Source: JAQGMO01 sp050954505 (GTDB lineage: Bacteria; Pseudomonadota; Gammaproteobacteria; Burkholderiales; Burkholderiaceae_D). From it: 15,156 nt of DNA. Both the position numbers and the translations under genes were made by a program. The notes under the pieces are model-generated. The model was not told the DNA's origin. It made no database searches and saw only the letters and a program-made list of their open reading frames with translations. Positions 6,463-12,953 of this stretch are shown here, piece after piece; positions within the stretch are counted from its first letter, which is position 1; every line of letters starts with the position of its first letter. The stretch covers positions 1-15,156 of the forward strand of contig JBPBPY010000489.1 in NCBI GenBank assembly GCA_050954505.1, written 5' to 3'.

Positions 6463-6478
6463 CGGCATGGGCATGCCG
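6463..6478. promoter_or_regulatory. 16-base palindrome at the glnS -35 region
   Basis: CGGCATG (6463-6469) and CATGCCG (6472-6478) are exact reverse complements separated by GG. The dyad sits 20 bases upstream of the TAGAAT candidate for glnS, where a -35 or an operator would be. Regulator unknown. Confidence 0.5.
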
Positions 6479-6530
6479 TGCCGGGGCCGGGGACAAATTT
6501 AATGGGAGTACAAGCCTAAGGAAATTTGGC

Positions 6531-6546
6531 CACAGGCCAGCCTGTG
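6531..6546. promoter_or_regulatory. Second 16-base palindrome in the glnS-ugpQ spacer
   Basis: CACAGGC (6531-6537) and GCCTGTG (6540-6546) are exact arms separated by CA, the same 7-2-7 geometry as the dyad at 6463-6478 but a different sequence. It could serve either divergent gene. Confidence 0.45.
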
Positions 6547-6588
6547 ACGCCTTGCACTCACGGTACACTTTGGGGACAATTCAGCGCA

Positions 6589-6680
6589 CGACAAGCAAGC
6601 AATCAAGCAGGCAATCAAGCGGACAAACAAGCCGCTAATCAAGCGGGTAATTCGGCGCACGACCGCGCACGACCGCGCAC
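6589..6680. repeat. 12-base tandem repeat (six units) followed by a 10-base duplication
   Basis: Units start every 12 bases at 6589, 6601, 6613, 6625, 6637 and 6649, with consensus AATCAAGCGGGC. The first and last units are the most diverged. The ten-base unit GACCGCGCAC then occurs twice (6661-6670 and 6671-6680). In one plus-strand frame the 12-base units read as N-Q-A-G/D tetrapeptides, but I do not regard that frame as a proven gene. The array ends just before the ugpQ promoter candidate. Confidence 0.8.
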
Positions 6681-6684
6681 GGAC

Positions 6685-6714
6685 TTGGCACGACGCATCC
6701 GGCAATCGTATTAC
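6685..6714 (+). promoter_or_regulatory. Putative ugpQ promoter
   Basis: TTGGCA (6685-6690) and TATTAC (6709-6714) are separated by 18 bases. Both are reasonable sigma-70 hexamers. Predicted start near 6721 gives a leader of about 23 bases before the ATG at 6744. Confidence 0.5.
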
Positions 6715-6743
6715 ACTGGCTTTTTCGAGCGTGGAACCCGTGC

Positions 6744-7691
6744 ATGTGGCCTTATCCAGCAGTGATTGCCCACCGCGGCGCCGGTGTCATGGCGCCTGAA
6801 AACACATTGGCGGCCATGCGCCGTGGCCTGGCGCTGGGCTTTCGGGCGGTGGAATTCGATGTCATGCTGGCGGCCGATGGCGTGCCGGTGGTGGTCCATG
6901 ACCTCAGGCTGGGGCGCACGGTGGCCGGGCGTGGACAGGTGCCGGATTACAGCGCCGCGCAATTGCAGCAGATGGATGCCGGCAGCTGGTTCGGCGCTGC
7001 CTATGCCCAGGAACGCGTGCCCACCTTCGCACAGTTGCTGGCGTTTTGCCAGGCCAACCGCATCTGGATGAATGTCGAAATCAAGCCGGCGCCAGGGCAT
7101 GAGGCGCGCACGGGAGCGGTGGTGGCGGCTGCACTTGATGCCTTCATGCGTAAGGCTGGTGACCCAGGCTGCGCTGGCCCGACAGCAGCGAGAGGCTCCA
7201 CTAGCGCAACAAACCCGGCAAGCCCAGCAGGCCAAACAAGCGTGACAAACCTGGCAAGCCTGCGCAGCACAATGAACGCACCAGTTACTTCAAACGCCGA
7301 GCCAGCGCATGCAGCCGCGCCGCCGCCGCCCGCTGCGTTGCTGTCGTCATTTTCCCTGACCGCCTTGGCTGCCGCCCGCCAGGCCGCGCCGGCGATCGCG
7401 CGGGCCTGCCTGTTCGATCGCCTTCCCGTCAACTGGCTTTCGCTGGTCAGGGAACTCGATGCCGTGGCGGTGCACCTGAACCACCGGCACCTGAGCGCGC
7501 AAGGCGCGGCACAGGTCAAGGCAGCTGGGCTGGCACTGTTTTGCTACACCATCAATGATCCACGGCGCGCGCGGCTGTTGCTGGACTGGGGCATGGATGC
7601 ATTTTGCACCGACCGGCTCGACCTGATTGGCCCGGACTTCGCCAGCCAAGGTGCTGCCAGCGGACCGGCGCAACCGCAGCAGGGCGGATGA
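6744..7691 (+). CDS. ugpQ: Glycerophosphodiester phosphodiesterase (UgpQ/GDPD family)
   Basis: This cytosolic-type GDPD hydrolyses glycerophosphodiesters to an alcohol and sn-glycerol 3-phosphate. The 315-residue protein starts almost directly with the catalytic HRG (H10-R11 in VIAHRGAGVMAPENT). The metal and catalytic residues E38 and D40 (AVEFDVML), H53 (VVVHDLRLGRT) and the VEIKP motif (111-115) follow. The C-terminal TIM-barrel strands end with FCYTINDP and DAFCTDRLDLI. There is no signal peptide. E. coli UgpQ is 247 residues; the surplus is a Thr/Ser/Ala/Pro-rich insert (about 136-196) encoded by repeat-bearing DNA, between VVAAALDAFMRKAG and LLSSFSLTALAAARQ. The ATG at 6744 has only GTGGAA upstream. 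The ugp transport genes are not nearby, so the symbol is by family. Confidence 0.93.
   Translation: MWPYPAVIAHRGAGVMAPENTLAAMRRGLALGFRAVEFDVMLAADGVPVVVHDLRLGRTVAGRGQVPDYSAAQLQQMDAGSWFGAAYAQERVPTFAQLLAFCQANRIWMNVEIKPAPGHEARTGAVVAAALDAFMRKAGDPGCAGPTAARGSTSATNPASPAGQTSVTNLASLRSTMNAPVTSNAEPAHAAAPPPPAALLSSFSLTALAAARQAAPAIARACLFDRLPVNWLSLVRELDAVAVHLNHRHLSAQGAAQVKAAGLALFCYTINDPRRARLLLDWGMDAFCTDRLDLIGPDFASQGAASGPAQPQQGG
7203..7260. repeat. 22-base direct repeats inside the ugpQ insert
   Basis: AGCGCAACAAACCCGGCAAG and following bases (7203-7224) recur as AGCGTGACAAACCTGGCAAG and following bases (7239-7260), 19 of 22 identical. The spacing is 36 bases, in frame, encoding SATNPAS and SVTNLAS. The intervening AAACAAGC (7234-7241) also occurs in the 12-base repeat upstream of the gene (6625-6632). 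Confidence 0.75.
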
Positions 7692-7764
7692 ACGGCCTTG
7701 TGGGCGTAGGCATGGAGGCAAATCGGGCGACACCGGCAGGCATTCCCGGCGTCATGATCGCGTA

Positions 7765-7770
7765 TATAAT
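7765..7770 (+). promoter_or_regulatory. Putative alaS -10 hexamer
   Basis: TATAAT (7765-7770) within GTATATAAT is a perfect -10. The -35 is weak (TTCCCG at 7743-7748, 16 bases). Predicted start near 7777 gives a leader of about 167 bases before the alaS ATG. Confidence 0.55.
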
Positions 7771-7779
7771 CGCCTGGTT

Positions 7780-7794
7780 GCATGCAGCGCATGC
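7780..7794 (+). promoter_or_regulatory. Palindrome at the predicted alaS transcription start
   Basis: GCATGC (7780-7785), AGC, GCATGC (7789-7794) form a perfect 6-3-6 dyad beginning about three bases after the predicted start of transcription. E. coli AlaRS represses its own gene by binding a palindrome that flanks the alaS start (established), so this is a plausible operator or leader hairpin. Identity with the E. coli site is not claimed. Confidence 0.45.
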
Positions 7795-7849
7795 GTCGTT
7801 CCGGATGCTTGCCGCCGTTTGCCAGCGGGCTGTCCTGGCGAGAGGGGGC

Positions 7850-7864
7850 TTCCGGAACCCGGAA
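7850..7864 (+). promoter_or_regulatory. Second palindrome in the alaS leader
   Basis: TTCCGG (7850-7855), AAC, CCGGAA (7859-7864) is another perfect 6-3-6 dyad, able to form a hairpin in the alaS leader RNA 80 bases before the start codon. TTCCGG also appears at 7799-7804. Confidence 0.4.
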
Positions 7865-7919
7865 TTTGAAAACAGCCGAACGAACAGCCAACGCCAGCTT
7901 TTACCGCCGCCATCACTCA

Positions 7920-7940
7920 TTGCCCAACATAGTTGCCCAA
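7920..7940 (+). repeat. TTGCCCAA direct repeat at the alaS start codon
   Basis: TTGCCCAA occurs at 7920-7927 and 7933-7940, thirteen bases apart, the second copy ending three bases before the ATG. It occupies the place where a Shine-Dalgarno would be expected, and none is visible. Possible RNA-binding site or chance. Confidence 0.5.
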
Positions 7941-7943
7941 TAT

Positions 7944-10568
7944 ATGAATTCGTCTGAAATCCGCGCCAAATTCCTGCAGTTTTTCGAGAGCAAGGGCCAC
8001 GCCATCGTGCGCTCGTCGAGCCTGGTGCCCGGCAATGATCCGACCCTGCTGTTTACCAATTCGGGCATGGTCCAGTTCAAGGATGTCTTCCTCGGCACCG
8101 ACAAGCGCAACTATGTGCGGGCCACCTCGGTGCAGCGCTGCCTGCGCGCCGGCGGCAAGCACAACGACCTGGAAAATGTCGGCTACACCGCGCGCCATCA
8201 CACGTTTTTCGAAATGCTGGGCAACTGGTCCTTTGGCGACTACTTCAAGAAGGACTCGCTGGTCTGGGCCTGGGAATTGCTGACCAAGGTGTATGGCCTG
8301 CCGGCCGAGAAGCTCTGGGCCACCGTCTATGAAACCGATGACGAAGCCTACGATATCTGGGTCAATGTCATCGGCCTGCCCCCCGAGCGCGTGGTGCGCA
8401 TCGGCGACAACAAGGGCGCGCCGTATGCATCGGACAATTTCTGGCAGATGGCCGACACCGGCCCCTGCGGCCCCTGTTCGGAAATTTTCTACGACCACGG
8501 TCCCGACGTCTGGGGCGGCCCGCCGGGCAGCGCCGAGCAGGATGGCGACCGCTACATCGAAATCTGGAACAATGTGTTCATGCAGTTCGACCGCCAGATC
8601 GACCCGGTTACCGGCAAGGCGACGCTGACGCCCTTGCCAAGCCAGTGCGTCGATACCGGCATGGGGCTGGAGCGCCTGGCAGCCGTGCTGCAGCATGTGC
8701 ACAGCAATTATGAAATCGACCTGTTTGCCCGGCTCATCAAGGCTGCCTCGCGCGAAACCGGCGAGGCCGACCTGGCCAACAATTCGCTGCGCGTGATTGC
8801 CGACCATATCCGCGCCTGCAGTTTCCTGATCGTCGACGGCGTGATCCCCAGCAGCGAAGGCCGCGGTTACGTCTTGCGCCGCATCATCCGCCGCGCGCTG
8901 CGCCACGGCCACAAGCTGGGCCAGACCAAACCATTCTTCCATCTGCTGGTCAAGGACCTCGTGGCGGAAATGGGCGAAGCCTATCCAGAGCTGCGCGAAG
9001 CCGCAAGCCGGGTCGAGCAAGTGCTCAAGCAGGAAGAAGAGCGTTTTGGCGAAACGCTGGAAAACGGCATGAAGATCCTCGAGGCCGCCTTGTTGAAAGA
9101 CCCGGCCCATCTCGATGGCAAGACCGCGTTCACGCTCTACGACACCTTCGGTTTCCCGCTCGACCTGACCGCCGACATCTGCCGCGAACGCAATGTGACG
9201 CTCGATGAAGCCGGTTTCGATGCCGCCATGGCGAACCAGAAAAGCATGGCACGCGCGGCCGGCAAGTTCGAAATGGCCACCGCCATCGAATACGGCGGCG
9301 AGAAAACCCGATTTGTCGGTTACGACAGCCTGGAACAGCAGGGCCGCGTGGTGGCGCTGTACCTGGCCGGCAGCCCGGTGCAAAAGATCAGCGCGGGCCA
9401 GGATGCCATCGTGGTGCTCGATACCACGCCGTTCTATGCCGAATCCGGTGGCCAGCACGGCGACACCGGCCTGCTCGAATCCGCCAACGCATCGTTCGTG
9501 GTGGCCGACACGCTGAAGATCCAGGCCGATGTGTTTGGCCACCATGGCAATTTGCAGCGCGGCGAACTGGCCATTGGCGATGAACTTGGCGCCGTGGTCG
9601 ACGGCGCCCGCCGTGCCAGCACCATGCGCAACCACTCGGCCACCCATCTGATGCATGCTGCCTTGCGCACCGTGCTGGGCAGCCATGTCTCGCAAAAGGG
9701 CTCGCTGGTCGACGCCGACAAGACACGTTTCGATTTCAGCCATAACGCGCCGGTGTCGGCGGACGAGATCCGCCGCATCGAAGCGATCGTCAACCATGAA
9801 ATCCTGGCCAATGTCGAAACCAATGCCCAGGTGATGGCGTACGACGATGCCGTCTCGGCTGGCGCCATGGCGCTGTTCGGTGAAAAATATGGCGACCAGG
9901 TGCGTGTGCTGGGCATCGGCAGTTCGCGTGAACTGTGCGGCGGCACGCATGTGGGCCGCACCGGCGACATCGGCCTGTTCAAGATCACCGGCGAAAGTGG
10001 TGTGGCGGCCGGTATCCGGCGCGTCGAGGCGGTAACCGGCGAAAACGCCCTGGCGCTGTTGCAGACCCTGGCCCAGCGTGTCAATGAAGCCTCGGCAGCA
10101 CTCAAGGCCCAGCCTGAAGAGCTGACCCAGCGCATCGTCCAGGTCCAGGACCAGGTCCGCACGCTGGAAAAGGAACTCGGCGCATTGAAGGCCAAGCTTG
10201 CTTCAGGCCAGGGTGATGGACTGGTTTCCCAGGCCGTCGACATCAATGGCCTGAAGGTGCTGGCAGCAACGCTGGAGGGCGCCGACCTGGCTGCCTTGCG
10301 CGCCACCATGGACAAGCTCAAGGACAAGCTGAAAACCGCCGCGATTGTGCTGGCGGCCGTCAGCGACGGCAAGGTCACGCTGATTGCCGGCGTGACTGCC
10401 GATGCAACCTCGCGGGTCAAGGCCGGCGAACTGGTCAACTTTGTCGCCCAGCAGGTCGGCGGCAAGGGCGGCGGACGGCCGGATATGGCGCAAGCCGGCG
10501 GCACCGCCCCGGCCGGCCTGCCTGCCGCCTTGGCTGGCGTGGCAGACTGGGTGCGCGGGCGTGGCTAG
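7944..10568 (+). CDS. alaS: Alanyl-tRNA synthetase
   Basis: This class II synthetase charges tRNA-Ala and edits mischarged Ser/Gly. The 874-residue length fits E. coli AlaRS (876). Domains in order are: the aminoacylation core (about 1-460) with motif RCLRAGGKHNDLENVG and GRGYVLRRIIRRALRHG; the editing domain with zinc ligands H564 and H568 (HSATH) plus C665 and H669 (CGGTH); and a C-Ala domain preceded by a charged helix. It ends GGKGGGRPDMAQAGG near the C-terminus. The zinc residues line up with E. coli (564, 568, 666, 670) to within one. I chose ATG 7944 because MNSSEIRAKFLQFFESKGH is the family N-terminus. The frame is open to 7782, but that 54-codon extension is unlike AlaRS. No Shine-Dalgarno precedes the start. 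tusA follows 243 bases downstream. Confidence 0.98.
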   Translation: MNSSEIRAKFLQFFESKGHAIVRSSSLVPGNDPTLLFTNSGMVQFKDVFLGTDKRNYVRATSVQRCLRAGGKHNDLENVGYTARHHTFFEMLGNWSFGDYFKKDSLVWAWELLTKVYGLPAEKLWATVYETDDEAYDIWVNVIGLPPERVVRIGDNKGAPYASDNFWQMADTGPCGPCSEIFYDHGPDVWGGPPGSAEQDGDRYIEIWNNVFMQFDRQIDPVTGKATLTPLPSQCVDTGMGLERLAAVLQHVHSNYEIDLFARLIKAASRETGEADLANNSLRVIADHIRACSFLIVDGVIPSSEGRGYVLRRIIRRALRHGHKLGQTKPFFHLLVKDLVAEMGEAYPELREAASRVEQVLKQEEERFGETLENGMKILEAALLKDPAHLDGKTAFTLYDTFGFPLDLTADICRERNVTLDEAGFDAAMANQKSMARAAGKFEMATAIEYGGEKTRFVGYDSLEQQGRVVALYLAGSPVQKISAGQDAIVVLDTTPFYAESGGQHGDTGLLESANASFVVADTLKIQADVFGHHGNLQRGELAIGDELGAVVDGARRASTMRNHSATHLMHAALRTVLGSHVSQKGSLVDADKTRFDFSHNAPVSADEIRRIEAIVNHEILANVETNAQVMAYDDAVSAGAMALFGEKYGDQVRVLGIGSSRELCGGTHVGRTGDIGLFKITGESGVAAGIRRVEAVTGENALALLQTLAQRVNEASAALKAQPEELTQRIVQVQDQVRTLEKELGALKAKLASGQGDGLVSQAVDINGLKVLAATLEGADLAALRATMDKLKDKLKTAAIVLAAVSDGKVTLIAGVTADATSRVKAGELVNFVAQQVGGKGGGRPDMAQAGGTAPAGLPAALAGVADWVRGRG

Positions 10569-10752
10569 ACTGTGATTGCGGCAGGTAGTGGTAACACTGG
10601 CCTGCCTCACGGTTTGCACGTTTCATCGCACGCCGCGTGCAGATGTTGCAGGAATGCTTCTGGCTGGACGCCGCAGGCAAGACCTTGGATCGCGCACATG
10701 AAAATGCGTGACCAGGAGGTGGTCCAGGTACGGCGCCAAGGCCGTGCGCGTG

Positions 10753-10783
10753 TTGTATCAATGTCAAGAAATTGCGTTAGAAT
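10753..10783 (+). promoter_or_regulatory. Putative promoter for the tusA-like gene
   Basis: TTGTAT (10753-10758) and TAGAAT (10778-10783) are separated by 19 bases, slightly long. Predicted start near 10790 gives a leader of about 22 bases. The rest of the alaS-tusA gap shows no terminator. An orphan AGGAGGT (10714-10720), in the loop of a GACCA/TGGTC stem, has no suitable start codon after it. Confidence 0.4.
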
Positions 10784-10811
10784 CGTTTCTCGACTATCAG
10801 TGGACGTGAGA

Positions 10812-11039
10812 ATGGACTTTCATAAAGAGCTGGATGCACGGGGTTTGAATTGCCCCTTGCCGATCTTGAAAGCAAAGAAGGCGCTGGCCGAGATGGCCAG
10901 CGGCGAAGTCTTGCGGGTACTGGCAACCGACCCCGGTTCGGTGCGCGACTTCCAGGCGTTCGCGCGGCAAACCGGCAATCAATTGCTGGAACACGCCAGC
11001 AACGATGGCGAATTCGTCTTTTTCATGCAGCGCAAATAA
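10812..11039 (+). CDS. tusA: TusA-family sulfurtransferase
   Basis: This is a 75-residue sulfur carrier of the TusA/SirA/YedF family. The signature is LNCPLPILKAKKAL, with the persulfide-bearing Cys14 in CPLP, and the typical beta-alpha pattern follows (SGEVLRVLATDPGS, DFQAFARQTGNQLL). In E. coli TusA takes sulfur from IscS and passes it to TusBCD for 2-thiouridine in tRNA (family knowledge); other paralogues serve other sulfur routes, so the exact role is inferred. The start at 10812 is the family N-terminus (MDFHKELDARGLNCP), with GTGAGA as a weak ribosome-binding site. The frame is open upstream into the alaS gap, but those residues do not resemble the family. It lies between alaS and etfB, and TusBCDE partners are not in the window. 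Confidence 0.88.
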   Translation: MDFHKELDARGLNCPLPILKAKKALAEMASGEVLRVLATDPGSVRDFQAFARQTGNQLLEHASNDGEFVFFMQRK

Positions 11040-11051
11040 GCCGTTTCCAGC

Positions 11052-11072
11052 CAGACTGGATTTGCCAGTCTG
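11052..11072 (+). terminator. Hairpin 13 bases after tusA, possible weak terminator
   Basis: CAGACTGG (11052-11059) and CCAGTCTG (11065-11072) are exact eight-base arms with a five-base loop. No T-run follows, so it may attenuate, mark an RNA end, or simply be part of the adjoining repeat, whose first unit supplies the right arm. Confidence 0.45.
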
Positions 11073-11109
11073 CTTGTCCGCAATCTGCTTGCCCGCAGTC
11101 TGTTTGCTC
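11065..11109. repeat. 15-base tandem repeat, three units, between tusA and etfB
   Basis: Units at 11065-11079, 11080-11094 and 11095-11109 share the core CARTCTGYTTG (CAGTCTGCTTG, CAATCTGCTTG, CAGTCTGTTTG). On the opposite strand the units contain CAAGCAG, which also occurs in the 12-base array at 6589-6660. Untranslated; function unknown. Confidence 0.75.
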
Positions 11110-11164
11110 GATATGCAATGCAATTTCTTGCCACCCATTCCCGATTTTTAGCAAAGGCAGAGCT

Positions 11165-11917
11165 ATGAAAGTTTTGGTTCCAGTCAAACGTGTCGTCGAC
11201 TACAACGTCAAGGTGCGCGTGAAATCCGACGGCTCCGGCGTCGATATCGCCAACGTCAAGATGTCCATGAACCCCTTCGATGAAATCGCTGTCGAGGAAG
11301 CCATGCGCCTGAAGGAAGCCGGCATCGTCACCGAAGTGATCGCGGTTTCCTGCGGCGTGCTGCAATGCCAGGAAACCCTGCGCACCGCCATGGCCATCGG
11401 CGCCGACCGCGCCGTGCTGGTGGAGACCGATGCCGAGCTGCAGCCGCTGGCCGTGGCCAAACTGCTCAAGGCCATCGCCGAGCGGGAACAGCCGCAATTG
11501 ATCATTCTCGGCAAGCAAGCCATTGATGACGATTCCAACCAGACCGGCCAGATGCTGGCCGCCTTGCTCGGCTGGCCGCAGGCGACCTTTGCATCCAAGG
11601 TCACGGTTGCCGAGGGGCGCGCCACCGTCACGCGCGAAGTCGACGGCGGTCTGGAAACGATTTCCCTGACGCTGCCGGCCATCATCACCACCGACTTGCG
11701 CCTCAATGAGCCGCGTTATGTCACGCTGCCCAACATCATGAAGGCCAAGAAAAAAACCATCGACAACCTCAAGCCGGCCGACCTCGGTGTCGATGTTGCG
11801 CCGCGCCTGAAAACGCTCAAGGTCAGCGAGCCGCCAAAACGTTCGGCCGGCGTCATCGTGCCCGATGTGGCGACCCTGGTGGCCAAGCTCAAGAATGAAG
11901 CCAAGGTGGTGTCCTGA
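11165..11917 (+). CDS. etfB: Electron transfer flavoprotein subunit beta
   Basis: This is the beta subunit of the soluble FAD/AMP-containing electron carrier that takes electrons from acyl-CoA dehydrogenases and passes them to ETF:ubiquinone oxidoreductase. The 250-residue length is standard. Recognisable are MKVLVPVKRVVDYNVKVRV at the N-terminus, MSMNPFDEIAVEEAMRLKE (33-51), the nucleotide-binding region LGKQAIDDDSNQTGQMLA (115-132) and NEPRYVTLPNIMKAKKK (181-197). The last is the recognition loop that contacts partner dehydrogenases. The ATG at 11165 is the family start, with AAAGGCAGAG upstream. etfA follows 81 bases downstream and an acyl-CoA dehydrogenase after that, so the three form a likely operon. 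No confident promoter is visible in the 125 bases after tusA. Confidence 0.97.
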   Translation: MKVLVPVKRVVDYNVKVRVKSDGSGVDIANVKMSMNPFDEIAVEEAMRLKEAGIVTEVIAVSCGVLQCQETLRTAMAIGADRAVLVETDAELQPLAVAKLLKAIAEREQPQLIILGKQAIDDDSNQTGQMLAALLGWPQATFASKVTVAEGRATVTREVDGGLETISLTLPAIITTDLRLNEPRYVTLPNIMKAKKKTIDNLKPADLGVDVAPRLKTLKVSEPPKRSAGVIVPDVATLVAKLKNEAKVVS

Positions 11918-11998
11918 TACGGCTGTTGCCCTGCCAGGACATCCAGAGACATTGAATACGGACCGCCTTTTTACAGAAGTCCTCATCAGGAATCCATC

Positions 11999-12928
11999 AT
12001 GACTGCACTCGTCATTGCTGAACACGATAATGCCAGCTTCAAGGGCAGCACCCTCAATACCATCACTGCAGCGCTGGCCTGCGGCACCGATGTCCATGTA
12101 CTGGTGGCCGGTGCCGGCTGTGCCGCGGTTGCCGAAGCAGCCGCCAGGATCAGCGGCGTCGCCAAGGTGCTGCTCGCCGATGCAGCGCAATTTGCCGACG
12201 GCCTGGCCGAGAATGTCGCCGCCCAGGTGCTGGCGCTGGCATCGAACTACAGCCACATCCTGGCGCCTGCCACCGCTTACGGCAAGAACATCCTGCCACG
12301 CGTGGCAGCCACGCTCGATGTCGCGCAGATTTCCGAAATCACCAAGGTCGATGCGCCCGATACCTTCGAGCGTCCCATCTATGCCGGCAATGCCATTGCC
12401 ATTGTCCAGTCGAGCGACGCCATCAAGGTGATCACGGTGCGCACCACCGGTTTCGATGCAGCCGCCGAAGGCGGATCGGCCAGCGTGGAGACGCTCACCC
12501 CGGTTGCCGATGCAGGCACCTCGGTCTTTGTTTCGCGCGAACTGGCCAAGTCCGACCGTCCCGAACTGACCGCCGCCAAGGTGATCGTCTCTGGTGGACG
12601 CGGTCTGGGTTCCGGTGACAATTTCAAGATCCTCGAGCCGCTGGCCGATCGCCTTGGCGCAGCCATGGGCGCCTCACGTGCGGCCGTCGATGCCGGTTAC
12701 GTGCCCAACGACTGGCAGGTCGGACAAACCGGCAAGATCGTTGCGCCCAACCTGTACATTGCCGTTGGCATTTCGGGTGCGATCCAGCATCTGGCCGGCA
12801 TGAAGGATTCGAAAACCATCGTTGCCATCAACAAGGATGGCGAAGCGCCGATCTTCAGCGTGGCCGACTACGGCCTCGTTGGCGACCTGTTCGAGATCGT
12901 GCCGCAACTGGTCAAGGAACTCGGCTAA
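11999..12928 (+). CDS. etfA: Electron transfer flavoprotein subunit alpha
   Basis: This is the FAD-binding partner of EtfB. The 309-residue protein has the N-terminal nucleotide-binding-like domain (TALVIAEHDNASFKG) and a C-terminal FAD domain. The FAD-contacting blocks are VSGGRGLGSG (197-206, R201), QVGQTGKIVAPNLYIA (240-255), GISGAIQHLAGM (257-268) and the alpha signature IVAINKDGEAPIFSVADYGLVGDL ending about 297 (quoted in part: INKDGEAPIFSVADYG). The start at 11999 follows AGGAA at a normal distance. It lies 81 bases after etfB and 25 bases before the acyl-CoA dehydrogenase. Length and motifs are typical of proteobacterial EtfA, with nothing truncated. Confidence 0.97.
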   Translation: MTALVIAEHDNASFKGSTLNTITAALACGTDVHVLVAGAGCAAVAEAAARISGVAKVLLADAAQFADGLAENVAAQVLALASNYSHILAPATAYGKNILPRVAATLDVAQISEITKVDAPDTFERPIYAGNAIAIVQSSDAIKVITVRTTGFDAAAEGGSASVETLTPVADAGTSVFVSRELAKSDRPELTAAKVIVSGGRGLGSGDNFKILEPLADRLGAAMGASRAAVDAGYVPNDWQVGQTGKIVAPNLYIAVGISGAIQHLAGMKDSKTIVAINKDGEAPIFSVADYGLVGDLFEIVPQLVKELG

Positions 12929-12953
12929 TCGTTTTTTCATTTCAGGAGTCGTC

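Larger units (their letters stand above)
6397..6743. other. Divergent glnS-ugpQ spacer
   Basis: These 347 bases carry the glnS promoter candidate, two 16-base palindromes (6463-6478 and 6531-6546), a 12-base tandem repeat (6589-6660), a ten-base duplicated unit (6661-6680) and the ugpQ promoter candidate (6685-6714). A plus-strand frame of 79 codons (6526-6765) spans the repeats and runs into ugpQ. I see no domain or ribosome-binding site for it. Confidence 0.6.

Noticed and set aside
7782..7943. N-terminal extension of alaS from 7782
   Set aside because: The conserved AlaRS start is at 7944; the extra residues are Arg/Ser-rich and unlike the family. Kept only as a finding about initiation.
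7692..7943. T-box or other known riboswitch in the alaS leader
   Set aside because: T-box elements are not expected in proteobacteria and no specifier or T-box core is visible; only simple palindromes are seen.
7917..9950. 677-codon minus-strand open frame opposite alaS
   Set aside because: It lies wholly antisense to a certain alaS gene, has no recognisable domain, and is the kind of long shadow frame expected in GC-rich DNA.
10643..10711. Short frame MLQECFWLDAAGKTLDRAHE... in the alaS-tusA gap
   Set aside because: Only 22 codons, not recognised and without a ribosome-binding site; mentioned as a possible relic but not supportable as a gene.
10979..12256. 425-codon minus-strand frame opposite etfB and the etfA start
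   Set aside because: Shadow frame of genes with clear ETF motifs.
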